Shown: positions 51,098 to 64,000 of the stretch, in pieces
Numbering within the stretch: the first letter of the stretch is position 1
How the letters are laid out: every line of letters begins with the position of its first letter
NCBI RefSeq assembly: GCF_006439015.1
Contig: NZ_RCZG01000005.1
Coordinates: forward strand, 124,001 to 188,000
Length of the DNA: 64,000 nucleotides
Direction: 5' to 3'
Origin: Mycolicibacterium hodleri
Lineage (GTDB): Bacteria > Actinomycetota > Actinomycetes > Mycobacteriales > Mycobacteriaceae
Translations under genes and position numbers: made by a program
The notes under the pieces: generated by a model
The model's database searches: none
Told to the model about the DNA's origin: nothing
What the model saw: only the letters and a program-made list of their open reading frames with translations

Positions 51098-52156
51098 TCA
51101 GCGCCAGCGCAACAGGACGAGTTCCGAGCAGAAGCCCGGACCCATCGCCATCATCACGCCCGGCGTCCCCGGCTCGGGTCGTTTGGCGATGGTGTCGCGC
51201 AGTACGTGGAGCACCGACGCCGACGAAAGATTGCCCACCTCCGCGAGGGAACGCCAGGTGAGCTCCAGCGCGTCGTCGGACAGGCCGAGCGTGGCGGTGA
51301 TGGCCTCGATGACCTTGGGACCGCCGGGATGGCTCACCCAGGCGCCCACGTCCTCGATCGTCTTGCCATGAGCCGCAAGGAAGTTCGTGACGTCATCGCC
51401 CAGGTATCGCTCGACCACCTTGGCCACGTCGGGCGAGAGCACCAGTCGGAAGCCTCTGGAGTCGATGTCCCACCCCATGGTGCGCTGCGAATCGGGATAG
51501 AGATGGCTGCGCGAGTCGAGCACGTCCGGGCCGGAGGCATCGATCTCCTCCGCGCGCCGATCACCGACCGCCACCACGGCGGCAGCTCCGTCACCGAAGA
51601 GGCTGCTGCCGACCACCGTGGCCATCGATGGGTCACGCTTGGGCACCAGCGAGCAGAGTTCCACCGCGACCAGCACGGCGACATCATCGGGTGCGCCCCG
51701 CAAGTAGTCGTGGAGCCGGGCAACTCCGGCGGCACCGGCCACGCAGCCGAGCCCGAACATCGGCACGCGTCGCACGTCGGGCCGCAGGCCAATCCTGGCG
51801 GCGATCCTCGCCTCCAGGGTCGGTACCGCCAAGCCGGTGACCGTCGTGGAGAAGATCACGTCGACGTCGGAGGGCTGCAGACCGGCTTCGTCCAACGCCC
51901 CCGAGACCGCGGCGCAGCCGAGCTCGACGGCATGTTCGATGAAGATGTCGTTTGAGCGGCCGAAGTCGTCGAGGCCGACGTACTCCCCTAGTGGCAGCAC
52001 CATGTGCCTGCTGTCCACCTTGGCGCTCCGATGCAGCTTCCTGATGGGGTCGGCGTACTCCGCATAGCCGGGAATGGTGAGCAGCGCCTCAGTCACCTCG
52101 GCCTGGGTGTAGCCATGCGGTGGGAGTTCCCCGCGCACGGCGGCGATCACACTCAT
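51098..52156 (-). CDS. Type III polyketide synthase (SrsA / alkylresorcylic or alkylpyrone type)
   Basis: A 352-residue chalcone-synthase-fold enzyme. Catalytic triad present: Cys138 ([18 protein letters not shown]), His276 ([15 protein letters not shown]) and Asn309 ([18 protein letters not shown]). Other marks: [73 protein letters not shown]. It extends a long acyl starter with malonyl-CoA to phenolic or pyrone lipids. In mycobacteria such loci have been tied to polyketide quinones. Intact. Confidence 0.92.
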   Translation of the reverse strand: MSVIAAVRGELPPHGYTQAEVTEALLTIPGYAEYADPIRKLHRSAKVDSRHMVLPLGEYVGLDDFGRSNDIFIEHAVELGCAAVSGALDEAGLQPSDVDVIFSTTVTGLAVPTLEARIAARIGLRPDVRRVPMFGLGCVAGAAGVARLHDYLRGAPDDVAVLVAVELCSLVPKRDPSMATVVGSSLFGDGAAAVVAVGDRRAEEIDASGPDVLDSRSHLYPDSQRTMGWDIDSRGFRLVLSPDVAKVVERYLGDDVTNFLAAHGKTIEDVGAWVSHPGGPKVIEAITATLGLSDDALELTWRSLAEVGNLSSASVLHVLRDTIAKRPEPGTPGVMMAMGPGFCSELVLLRWR

Positions 52157-52458
52157 GGCACCATCCTCCTCCTAGCATCCCGCTGGCCTCCTCCTAGATA
52201 CGACACCCGTGACCGTTTGGTTCACGGATCTGGTGATCGAAGCTGGCACCACTGGTTGCTCGCGATTGGTTGGGCTGGTCGGGGATTGCAGCGCCGTGAC
52301 CGTCGGCGAGACCGAACCGGTCGTGCAGCCGGGTCAGCCACCGCGGCCACCCCCGCGTACGCGAACGACTTCAGGAAGTGCATCGCGAACAGGTCCGTCT
52401 TAGCCATCGACAGTGCGACGACCCGTGGCCGAGAACAGCATCGTGCGGCCAGCCGCGT

Positions 52459-52680
52459 CATGGTGGTGACCAGTGCGGCGTCGCGGCTCGCGCCGTCGGT
52501 CGTCTCATCGCGCATAAGCTGCGATCAGCTACGATCGCGAGGACCAAACTCATTGCGGCACTGAGGTTCAGCGCGAAGTACACGTCGGTGAAGAGCGTCC
52601 TCGCGCGAGCCACCGCTAGCGCACCCAGAATCACCATCACGCCGACGGCCTCGTACACCGTCGCCGCCAGTGGCCCGCCG
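52459..52680 (-). pseudogene. DUF1622-like membrane protein, degraded
   Basis: The minus strand reads YEAVGVMVILGALAVARART with LFTDVYFALNLSAAMSLVLA. The first part matches the DUF1622 start (YEAVGV-VIL-G--VA---) and the rest keeps a FTDVY and N-helix trace, but the membrane segments that should follow are scrambled. Likely a relic; the match is from memory and partial. Confidence 0.35.
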
Positions 52681-52806
52681 AATACCCACTAGGGGACGAT
52701 GATTCTGAGCGGAATCGGCACGCGGTGCACTAAGTCAACGGCTGGTGACTTGAAACCGTGGTGCGCCCCTGGAGCCGAAGGGTCGGGGCGGTCGTGGAAA
52801 GCCAGA

Positions 52807-52840
52807 ACCCCCCGAGGCAAGAGTCGATTGCCTCGGGGGG
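52807..52840 (-). terminator. Rho-independent-type stem-loop after the repeat-protein gene
   Basis: CCCCCCGAGGCAA and TTGCCTCGGGGGG form a perfect 13-pair stem with a 7-base loop (52821-52827). It lies 29 bases downstream of the minus-strand stop at 52869. No long U tract follows, as is common in mycobacteria. Confidence 0.75.
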
Positions 52841-52868
52841 TCGTGGGAGTGGTGTGTGGCGCTGGCGA

Positions 52869-53294
52869 CTAGCCGGCGTTGGCGCAGAAGTTCGGCACGC
52901 AGAACGTTGCGCCGCCGGGTCCCGCATTCGCGCTGCCTCCGGGAACGAAGGCGCCTGCGCCGTCCGGACCGGCGTTCACTCCGGCGCCGGGCACCGTAGC
53001 GCCTGCGCCATCGGGACCGGCCACCGCGCCTGCGCCGGGCACCGTAGCGCCTGCGCCATCGGGACCGGCATTCACTCCGGCGCCGGGCACCGTAGCGCCC
53101 GCGCCATCGGGACCGGCCACCGCGCCTGCGCCCGGTACGGCCGCTCCAGCTCCGTCAGGCCCCGCCGTTGCGCAGGCGGGAGTTCCTTCGACGCCACAGG
53201 GCGGCGGTGGGTTGGCGCCTGCCAGAGGAGCGAAGGCGATCGCCGTCACGCCAGCGCCAGCGACCAGGATATGTGTCACGAGGTGCTTTTTCAT
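52869..53294 (-). CDS. Exported protein with 16-residue tandem repeats
   Basis: A 141-residue protein; ATG at 53294 (MKKHLVTHILVAGAG) starts a signal peptide (cleavage near PLAGANP). After PPPPCGVEGTPAC comes a run of five near-identical 16-residue units of the form AGPDGAGA(T/A)VPGAG(AV/VN), alternating AV and VN endings, then a degraded unit and a Cys-rich tail (FCVPNFCANAG). Two cysteines at each end could bracket the repeat with disulfides. Typical of surface-exposed Gly/Ala/Pro repeat proteins. Function unknown. A strong terminator follows the stop. Confidence 0.78.
   Translation of the reverse strand: MKKHLVTHILVAGAGVTAIAFAPLAGANPPPPCGVEGTPACATAGPDGAGAAVPGAGAVAGPDGAGATVPGAGVNAGPDGAGATVPGAGAVAGPDGAGATVPGAGVNAGPDGAGAFVPGGSANAGPGGATFCVPNFCANAG
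52920..53160 (-). repeat. 48-base tandem repeat with 96-base higher period
   Basis: Units of 48 bases (16 codons) repeat about five times; because AV and VN endings alternate, the DNA shows a longer 96-base period (for example ACTCCGGCGCCGGGCACCGT occurs at about 52979 and again at about 53075). Copy number could vary between strains. Confidence 0.8.
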
Positions 53295-53557
53295 GATCGC
53301 CGAATACCACCGCCGCGGCGCCTTGAAACATCTGCATTGCATCCAAGGAATGTGGCGAATTTTGGTCTGCTGAGCGTTGGCTAAGTTTTCCCACAATGGC
53401 CGTCACCGAGTCCCGCGAGGTCGATTACGGATGCGAGGTCTGGCTCGTCGACGGTGCTCGGTCTGTCATTAGAACGCACCCGGAGACGCTCGGGTTCTCC
53501 ACGCCGCGACGAGTCGAAACTTCGCGGCGCCGGACCGCGACACACCCGACCTCGGCA

Positions 53558-54751
53558 TCAGCTAGCGTTCGATTTTTCGAGGTAAGTGACCATCTCGCGG
53601 GACAAGATCCTTCGGACCCGAGGTTCTCGGCTGCACGTGACGGCAAAGACGGTGAGCAGTACCCAACTCGTGATCGCGCTGCCAAGCACCAGCAGGAACG
53701 CCGCCCACTCGCCGCCTGCCAGCTCGCTGGACGCGGTCTGACGCGACCACAGGCGCCAGAAGATCATCAGGTTCACGGTGAGGCCTACCCCATACGACAG
53801 TGCGAACGAGAACAGGAACGGTTTCCACGTGCCGTCGTGGAGGCGTGCCGAAAACGGCTCGTGCCGAATGGGATACAGCACAGAGAGCACGTTCCCGACG
53901 CCAAGCCAGATGAAGACCATCGTGACGAGCTGGTCCACCAGAGCGATCGGGTTTCCTTCGTATGCGACGGTCAGGAATCCGATGACCGGGAGCGCGGCAA
54001 CGGTGACCAGCGCGGCCATCGCGAGGTTCTTGGCCACCAGGATTCGCCAGATTCGTTCGCCGCGCGCCATGGCGTCGCGGACCCGCTGTGCTTCGAAGCA
54101 CAGTGAATTGGTGCACACCACGCTGCCGACTACGGCTGAGAACAGGTAGAGCGAGAGTCGGCTGACGTCGTCGTACCTCGTCCGGCCGCTGAAGTGGTAG
54201 ACGCTCACCAGCGACAGGGCGATGCCCAAGGTGATCAGAAGCCGGATCAGGATGTTCCGGGGCTTGTCGGCCATGACGTGACGTACCTCTTCGGCGATGC
54301 GGCGCCCCACCCCGGACACCGGGGCGCGGCGAAGCACGGCGATGCGTTTCGTCGGCGAGGCGCGCCCATCCCCGCCATCGGCGCCGTTCGACCCCGCGAC
54401 GGCGAGGATGGCCTCCGCGATCGCGGCCCTGGCGAGTGCTATCGCCACTACGGCATTTGCGTTCGCTTGTTCGGGTGGTACCACCAGTCCACAGGTGAGC
54501 GCAGCGTCTCGCACATAGTCGCCGGCGCGCCCGCGCCACTGGGCGGAGGCGGCGGCTGACGCGATGTCATCGGTGAGGGATTCGTGCGCTGACGTCAGTT
54601 CGGCTCGCGCGTCCGCCACCACCGCGGCAAGGGCGTGTTCGTCCCAGTTGGCCGCAGCGGTCGCGGCGTCGACACGTCGAAGGGAGTCGGCAAGGAACCG
54701 CAACTCGTCGATGGCCGCGATGTCGGGAGCGGAATCGGCTTCCGAGGTCAT
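53558..54751 (-). CDS. Polytopic membrane protein, unknown
   Basis: A 397-residue protein; ATG at 54751 (MTSEADSAPDIAAIDE) rather than the frame start at 55240, which would run across a cutinase gene. Residues 1-170 are cytosolic, Ala- and acid-rich. About six membrane helices follow (LIRLLITLGIALSLVSVYHF, LSLYLFSAVVGSVVCTNSLC, LAMAALVTVAALPVIGFLTV, LVTMVFIWLGVGNVLSVLYP, WAAFLLVLGSAITSWVLLTV). It resembles the transmembrane half of ABC-2 transporters in layout, but no ATPase gene is adjacent and I do not recognise the family. Confidence 0.72.
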   Translation of the reverse strand: MTSEADSAPDIAAIDELRFLADSLRRVDAATAAANWDEHALAAVVADARAELTSAHESLTDDIASAAASAQWRGRAGDYVRDAALTCGLVVPPEQANANAVVAIALARAAIAEAILAVAGSNGADGGDGRASPTKRIAVLRRAPVSGVGRRIAEEVRHVMADKPRNILIRLLITLGIALSLVSVYHFSGRTRYDDVSRLSLYLFSAVVGSVVCTNSLCFEAQRVRDAMARGERIWRILVAKNLAMAALVTVAALPVIGFLTVAYEGNPIALVDQLVTMVFIWLGVGNVLSVLYPIRHEPFSARLHDGTWKPFLFSFALSYGVGLTVNLMIFWRLWSRQTASSELAGGEWAAFLLVLGSAITSWVLLTVFAVTCSREPRVRRILSREMVTYLEKSNAS

Positions 54752-54902
54752 GTCGCTAACTGAACCATCCTGCGAGTCCGCTGGCGACGGGTGGATCCCA
54801 CGACCTTGCAGCCCGCGGTAATCTGTTGTCAGAGTGACGGGAGTGATAATTGGGTATCCGGTCGGAGATGTCACCAATCCACCCCCCAGGTCAGGAGTTG
54901 CC

Positions 54903-55577
54903 TTGAACATCTCCGGGATGACCCGATGGCTGAAACCCGTCGGCACCATTGTCGGGTTGGCCACCGCGATGGTCGTTGGCGGGTCGACGCCGGTGGCGTC
55001 GGCCGCAGACTGCCCCGACATCGAGGTGGTGTTCGCCCGCGGAACCGATGAGCCACCCGGGATCGGTGTCGTCGGCCAGGCCTTCGTGGAGTCATTGAAG
55101 CCGCTGGTCAAGGGCAAGTCGGTCCGCTCATACGCTGTCAAGTATCCGGCGTCGTACGACTTCCTCGGCGTAGCCACGGGTGCCAACGATGCCAGCGCCC
55201 GCGTGCAGGCCACCGCGAAGAATTGCCCGAAGACCGACATCGTCCTTGGCGGCTACTCGCAGGGCGCGGCCGTCATGGACGTCGTCACCACCTCCCCCGT
55301 GACCGGACTCGGGTTCAAGACGCCCATGCCACCTGCGATGGCCGACCACGTCAGCGCGGTCGCCGTCTTCGGCAATCCCTCGGCTCGACTCGGCCAGCCA
55401 CTGACGACGCTGAGTGCGCTCTATGGACCCAAGACCGCCGACATGTGCAACACGAACGATCCCATCTGCTCGCTGGGCAGGGATTTCACCTCGCACGTGC
55501 GGTATCCGCAGTCCGGCTTGGTCAAGAAGGCCGCCGAGTGGATCGCCGAAAACCATCTGACGTTGAAATCGACTTAG
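54903..55577 (+). CDS. Cutinase-family serine esterase
   Basis: A 224-residue exported protein. I prefer TTG at 54903 (AGGAG seven bases upstream); ATG at 54918 is the alternative. Signal peptide VGTIVGLATAMVVGGSTPVA, mature start near ADCPDIEVVFARGTDEPPGI. Nucleophile in TDIVLGGYSQGAAVMDVV (GYSQG), acid in ADMCNTNDPICSLG, His in DFTSHVRYPQSGL. Mycobacterial Culp proteins are lipases or esterases for envelope or host lipids. Divergent from the membrane-protein gene. Confidence 0.92.
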   Translation: MNISGMTRWLKPVGTIVGLATAMVVGGSTPVASAADCPDIEVVFARGTDEPPGIGVVGQAFVESLKPLVKGKSVRSYAVKYPASYDFLGVATGANDASARVQATAKNCPKTDIVLGGYSQGAAVMDVVTTSPVTGLGFKTPMPPAMADHVSAVAVFGNPSARLGQPLTTLSALYGPKTADMCNTNDPICSLGRDFTSHVRYPQSGLVKKAAEWIAENHLTLKST

Positions 55578-55589
55578 CTCGCATGTAGG

Positions 55590-56525
55590 TCACACGAGGG
55601 CCCGTGCTGACTGAAGCCGCCGACGCCACCCGTCGATCCTGCCCTGGTCGGTCACGGCGTATCGCGCGAGGAGCTCCGGCGCGGGCATCGCGGGCATCGG
55701 CGCTACGGGCAGGTGGCCGTCCACGGGACGCAGAGAGCGGCGCTCCACTACGACGTCGCCGGACAGTGACGAGATGGTGCCGAGCGCGCACGCGAACGGA
55801 AGTTCCGGGAGGGCGCCCGCCAAGGCGAGACCGGCGGTCAGTCCGATGCTGGTCTCGTTCGACGAGGACACCACGCACGGTAGTTCGAGCCGCTCGGCCA
55901 ACCGCAACGCTCGACGCACACCCCCGAGGGGGCTGCTCCGCAGGATCAGGATGTCAGCGGCGTCGGCGAGCCCGACACTCGTCGCTATCCGCGTGTCTAC
56001 CCTCCGCCGTACGGTGGCCGTCTCGACGACGGTGCGGCACGGCTGCCCGACGAACTCGAGCTCTTCTGCCGCCTTCGTGAGGAGTGCGATCGCATGGATG
56101 GCCTCGTCGACGGCCCACATTCCGTTGGCATTGAGGCGAATTCGACCCTCGCGACCGAGCGAGTCGCGAACCGCCTCGACGCGATCGACGTCATCGGCGA
56201 GGGAACCCGGGTGGGCGGCGACGGTGACGTCGGCCGTCAAGCAGCCCGAGTCCTCGACGACGCGGCGCGCCACCGCGGGATCGACCGCGGCCACGGTGAC
56301 CGCGATGGGTATGAGTCCGCGCAGCGGGTCCGGCCATCCGACCGTGCCTCCCTCGACCGCCGCGGTCAGCCATCGAGCCGTCTCGCGGTCATCGCAGTCG
56401 GGTGGTGGACTGAACTCCCCCCACCCCTGTGGGCCGTCGATCAACATGCCCTCGCGGGCGCCCGACCCGTCCATGGCGGGGATGCCGAAGATCGGTGAGG
56501 CCTCGAAGTCGATCATTCCCTTCAT
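55590..56525 (-). CDS. MenC-like enolase-superfamily protein lacking the catalytic residues
   Basis: A 311-residue protein that follows the whole mycobacterial o-succinylbenzoate synthase pattern (GPQGWGEFSPPPD, HPGSLADDVDRVEAVRDSLG, LPCVVSSSNETSIGLTAGLA, PFACALGTISSLSGDVV). But the KxK catalytic motif reads DVT (Asp99, Thr101), the first metal Asp is Asn132 (LNANG for VDANG), the second metal Glu is Gly160 (FVGQPC for YLEQPC), the third metal site (ADES) is replaced by a shortened ATSVG, and the second catalytic Lys is Arg196 (ILRSSPLGG for VLKVAPLGG). The frame is intact and the rest is well kept. It should not catalyse the MenC reaction; menaquinone synthesis must use another copy. Confidence 0.85.
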   Translation of the reverse strand: MKGMIDFEASPIFGIPAMDGSGAREGMLIDGPQGWGEFSPPPDCDDRETARWLTAAVEGGTVGWPDPLRGLIPIAVTVAAVDPAVARRVVEDSGCLTADVTVAAHPGSLADDVDRVEAVRDSLGREGRIRLNANGMWAVDEAIHAIALLTKAAEELEFVGQPCRTVVETATVRRRVDTRIATSVGLADAADILILRSSPLGGVRRALRLAERLELPCVVSSSNETSIGLTAGLALAGALPELPFACALGTISSLSGDVVVERRSLRPVDGHLPVAPMPAMPAPELLARYAVTDQGRIDGWRRRLQSARALV

Positions 56526-56612
56526 GAGCAGCCAAGCCGGCTGAGCATCATCGGTGCGACGCGAGGTATGACTGCACACCCTGAGCGGCGGTTCTGCACT
56601 TCGTGACGATCG

Positions 56613-57473
56613 TCAATGGAAGAAGCCGCGCTTCGGTGAATCTCCAGGCGTGGCGGAGTTGCGCGGTGGCGGTGGTGGCGACGGTGGGGTCGCGCTCATC
56701 GGCGCCCGCGTGACGTTCGTCTGCGGCTTCCTCGGCGGGTCGGGGGCCTGGTACTGCGGCGTGTACTGGCGCGTGACGACCGGCGGACTGAGTTGCTCCG
56801 CAGACGGCGGCGGTGGCGGCGGTGGCGGAAGGAGGGGCGACGGCAGTGGGACGTTCGCGACGGGGGCGGGCGCGGATGTCGTCGGCGCGGACGGGGTGGC
56901 GGACTGGCTGGGTGGCACCGGGGTCGACCCGTCGACCGCGGGGGCCGCTGGACCGCGCAGACCGAGGAAGATTCCCACGACGGCCCCCGCGCCGATGATG
57001 GCAGCGACCGCGACCATGACCGACCTCGATGGGAACCGCGTGCGGGTCGACCTCGCCGTGAAGTCCCAGGCGCCGCTGTTGGACAGCCGGGCTTCCCACG
57101 AAGATGCCGCGGATGCCTTGACGAAGCCATTTCGGTTGGTCGGCACGACATTCAACGTCGCGGCCACAGACTGGGTTACCGGGCGATCGTCGACCTTCGC
57201 TTGCGCTGGATCTTCGCGCTCCACGGCGGCGGCAAGGGCCATCTCCTGCACGACGTCCTGCACGAACCATCGATCGGTATCTGCGGAGAGGTCCTCGTGA
57301 TCAACCGGCATCTCGGTGTGTTCGGGAGCGTTGTCGGCGTCGCGCGTCCACTGGTCAGGCGTCGTTTCCACGACGGGGGGCGCAGTCTCGACGTCGGCGG
57401 GCCGAGCCATTCCGAACCACCCCTCGTCGGGGTCGTCGAAGTCAAATTCGACGTCTGAATGCCGGACAGTCAC
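56613..57473 (-). CDS. Proline-rich single-helix membrane protein
   Basis: A 286-residue protein. An acidic cytosolic region to about residue 145 (VEFDFDDPDEGWFGMARPAD, HEDLSADTDRWFVQDVVQEM), one membrane helix (SVMVAVAAIIGAGAVVGIFL), then a long extracellular Pro/Ser/Thr tail (PLPSPLLPPPPPPPPSAEQL). Probably a wall-spanning protein. Family not recognised. It precedes the MenC-like gene by 88 bases on the same strand and may share a transcript. Confidence 0.72.
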   Translation of the reverse strand: MTVRHSDVEFDFDDPDEGWFGMARPADVETAPPVVETTPDQWTRDADNAPEHTEMPVDHEDLSADTDRWFVQDVVQEMALAAAVEREDPAQAKVDDRPVTQSVAATLNVVPTNRNGFVKASAASSWEARLSNSGAWDFTARSTRTRFPSRSVMVAVAAIIGAGAVVGIFLGLRGPAAPAVDGSTPVPPSQSATPSAPTTSAPAPVANVPLPSPLLPPPPPPPPSAEQLSPPVVTRQYTPQYQAPDPPRKPQTNVTRAPMSATPPSPPPPPRNSATPGDSPKRGFFH

Positions 57474-57800
57474 ACCTCGATGCTAGCGCGCGTGACGTGG
57501 TGAAAGCGCGCCGATCGAGGCGTCGGGCCGAATAGACCGGGGCCCTAACCCTCTTCAACCCTCTTCGCGATCCTCGGGTTCACGCGCTTGTCCGCGTGGC
57601 CGCCGAACGGCGTCGCTCGCCGCGCCGGGAAGTGACCGCGCACGTCTTCGCGGGCGGGCGAAGTTCGACTCCGGTGGTCCCGTCCTCGGCGCTGAGACGA
57701 AACCGCGTCAGACGATCGGCAGTGGAACCGTCAGATCCGCCTCCGCGTGTCGCCGCACAACTCTTGACTGATTCCAGAAAAGGGCGGCATAGTGGTGCTG
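57474..57800. other. Intergenic region with the furA promoter
   Basis: About 330 bases between a minus-strand gene and furA. The first 280 bases show nothing recognisable; the last 40 hold the furA promoter. Confidence 0.5.

Positions 57801-57801
<1 letters not shown>
57763..57801 (+). promoter_or_regulatory. furA promoter and FurA box (leaderless)
   Basis: Contains CTTGACTGATTCCAGAAAAG followed by GGCGGCATAGT: a -35 TTGACT at 57764-57769, a -10 CATAGT at 57788-57793 and an 18-base spacer. This closely resembles the furA-katG promoter known from M. tuberculosis and M. smegmatis, where FurA binds the AT-rich stretch next to the -35 box and transcription begins at or near the first codon. The GTG at 57801 fits this. 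Confidence 0.85.
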
Positions 57802-60505
<2,704 letters not shown>

Positions 60506-60530
60506 TCAGAGTGCAGCACTGACGCCACGG

Positions 60531-60561
60531 CACCCCGCGAGCCTTCTCGGCTCGCGGGGTG
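60531..60561 (+). terminator. Terminator stem-loop after katG
   Basis: CACCCCGCGAGCC pairs perfectly with GGCTCGCGGGGTG over 13 bases with a 5-base loop (TTCTC), 26 bases after the katG stop. No U tract, as is usual in mycobacteria. It separates katG from the following methyltransferase gene. Confidence 0.8.
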
Positions 60562-60591
60562 TCGTGCATTCGGGGTGCGAGGATCAGGTGC

Positions 60592-61200
60592 ATGGGCACC
60601 CGATGGCAGGACACCGATGCGCCTCGCGGCGACGAATACGACGCGCGGTGGCAACGGCTCGCCGAGGCGGGCGAGGGTATCCACGGTGAGGCCGACCTCG
60701 TCGACGACCTGCTGCGTACGACGGGCGGGCATCGAGTATTGGACGCGGGGTGCGGCACCGGCCGCGTCGCAGTCGAACTCGCCCGCCGGGGCCATGTCGT
60801 CGTTGGTATCGACGCCGACACGGGAATGCTCGACGCGGCACGGGCCAAGGAACCGGAGATCAGCTGGATTCACGCCGACCTCGCCGATGTCGAGGAACGC
60901 GCTGAGTTCACCTTCGACGTCGTTCTACTCGCCGGCAACGTCATGATCTTTCTGGATCCGGGAAGTGAGGCTGGCGTCCTAAGACGACTCACTTCGTGTA
61001 TCGCTCCCGACGGAGTCCTGGTGGCGGGCTTCTCGATTCGGCCCGACCGGCTGCAGCTCGGCGACTACGACCGATTCGCCGAAGCGGCCGGACTGACGCT
61101 GCAGCACCGGTGGGCCACCTGGGATCGCGAGCCGTACGCCAACGGTGACTACGCGGTATCGGTCCACCGCCGGGCAGGTGTGGCAGCGTCGGCGACATGA
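60592..61200 (+). CDS. Class I SAM-dependent methyltransferase
   Basis: A 202-residue protein, ATG at 60592. Motif I HRVLDAGCGTGRVAVELARR, then GIDADTGMLDAARAKEPE and the post-I strand FTFDVVLLAGNVMIFLDPGS; LTSCIAPDGVLVAGFSIRPD. Substrate unknown. Its stop overlaps the VOC start (ATGA). Confidence 0.87.
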   Translation: MGTRWQDTDAPRGDEYDARWQRLAEAGEGIHGEADLVDDLLRTTGGHRVLDAGCGTGRVAVELARRGHVVVGIDADTGMLDAARAKEPEISWIHADLADVEERAEFTFDVVLLAGNVMIFLDPGSEAGVLRRLTSCIAPDGVLVAGFSIRPDRLQLGDYDRFAEAAGLTLQHRWATWDREPYANGDYAVSVHRRAGVAASAT

Positions 61201-61566
61201 CGACAATGCGTATCGGTGCGGTGTCCATCGACTGTGCCGAGCCGGACAGGCTCGCCGATTTCTACGCTGACCTTCTCGGCATGAGGCGAATCGTCGAAAC
61301 TCCCGACGGTCGGGTCGTCGCGGTCTCCGATGGAACCCACACCCTGGCGATGATGCGGGTGGACGACTTCATGGCGCCAACCTGGCCGAAACAGGGTCAA
61401 CTACAGCAGATGCACCTCGACATCTCCGTCACCGATCTCAACCGTGCCACCGATCGCGCGATGTCGGTCGGCGCGATCCTGGCCGAGCATCAGCCCGCTC
61501 CCGATCGGTGGCGCGTCCTGCTCGACCGCTGGACATCCCTTCTGTCTGACCACCGTCGGTTCCTAG
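61197..61566 (+). pseudogene. VOC (glyoxalase-fold) protein with a C-terminal frameshift
   Basis: Begins ATG at 61197. VOC features: IGAVSIDCAEPDRLADFYAD, LLGMRRIVETPDG, QLQQMHLDISVTDLNRATDR, EHQPAPDRWRVLLD. After LLD near 61526 the family continues with PAGHPFCLT; that reading is found here in another frame (AGHPFCLTTVGS, 61528-61563, stop TAG at 61564). So two bases appear lost (or one gained) near 61527. In the raw frame the protein instead runs on through unrelated sequence into the next gene. A sequencing slip is possible; otherwise the last 13 residues are replaced. Confidence 0.8.
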
Positions 61567-61667
61567 CTCGTCCTCGGTTCCTTCCCATCGAACGAACGGG
61601 CCGTCAAGTCGCTAAGCTGGCGCCTCTCGGCTGGAGCGCCGGACCCGTTGACGAGCGAGGAGCGCAG

Positions 61668-64000
<2,333 letters not shown>

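Larger units (their letters stand above)
52157..52868. other. Gene-poor stretch with DUF1622-like scrap and terminator
   Basis: No intact gene between the PKS and the repeat-protein gene. It holds a degraded DUF1622-like fragment (52459-52680, minus) and the terminator at 52807-52840. The PKS promoter must lie between 52157 and about 52300. Confidence 0.4.

Noticed and set aside
52900..53160. CRISPR-like periodic repeat
   Set aside because: The period is 48 bases, units are contiguous without spacers, and it lies inside a coding frame with codon-sized units.
53558..55240. Longer start for the membrane protein
   Set aside because: The extra 163 residues would be read from the cutinase gene on the other strand; ATG 54751 gives a sensible protein.

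Overview
The window reads as high-GC actinobacterial DNA, most likely a fast-growing mycobacterium (Mycolicibacterium-like). The signs are a furA-katG pair with the typical mycobacterial furA promoter, an R2-like ligand-binding oxidase with Rv0233-type residue numbering, a RipD-type inactive NlpC/P60 protein, a cutinase, a fatty-acyl-AMP ligase, an LmeA/DUF2993 protein, MPT64/RsiV-like and Pro-rich secreted proteins, and several F420-type luciferase-fold oxidoreductases. Species cannot be fixed from sequence reading alone. All function calls rest on motif and family recognition; no search was run.

Region 1 (about 1-19 kb) is accessory and decaying. It holds a family of palindromic repeats (160-205, 914-976, arms near 4134, 4290 and 17560), a secreted repeat protein, a doubly frameshifted MarR gene, a MazE/MazF pair, an HxlR / quinone-oxidoreductase / Gfo-Idh-MocA module bracketed by short direct repeats, a tyrosine-recombinase remnant, a three-gene operon of exported proteins, a decayed TMEM175-like channel gene, a RES-domain gene, TetR and MFS fragments, pirin and DUF5996 genes, and a second toxin-antitoxin pair whose toxin has lost its middle.

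Region 2 (19-24 kb) is a catabolic-looking operon: SnoaL-like protein, SDR, LLM oxidoreductase, GMC oxidoreductase and a second LLM enzyme, followed by an IS3-like transposase scrap. Region 3 (24-34.5 kb) holds small housekeeping and envelope genes: GNATs, a zincin, an HD protein, a barnase/barstar pair, an FKBP lipoprotein, an azoreductase, S4 and MBL proteins, LmeA-like, a metallophosphoesterase, DDAH and an ArsR/SRPBCC operon divergent from DUF899.

Region 4 (35-45 kb) carries adenylate-forming enzymes and an organosulfur-type flavin monooxygenase operon (DszA/SnaA-like, SsuD-like, DszC/SfnB-like) next to a truncated NlpA-like binding protein. Region 5 (45-52 kb) holds a ParD/zeta-like toxin-antitoxin operon with tandem palindromic operators, RipD, TenA, R2lox, Tpx, and a type III PKS / ICMT / flavoprotein operon that matches the srsABC layout for phenolic lipids or alkylquinones.

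Region 6 (52-64 kb) holds a tandem-repeat exported protein with a strong terminator, a membrane protein, a cutinase, a MenC homologue that has lost its catalytic residues, furA-katG with a terminator, and at the right edge a methyltransferase, a frameshifted VOC gene, a GTP-cyclohydrolase-II-like gene and a DUF1688 gene. The last two together resemble the URC1/URC4 uracil-catabolism pair. No tRNA, rRNA or CRISPR array was seen.
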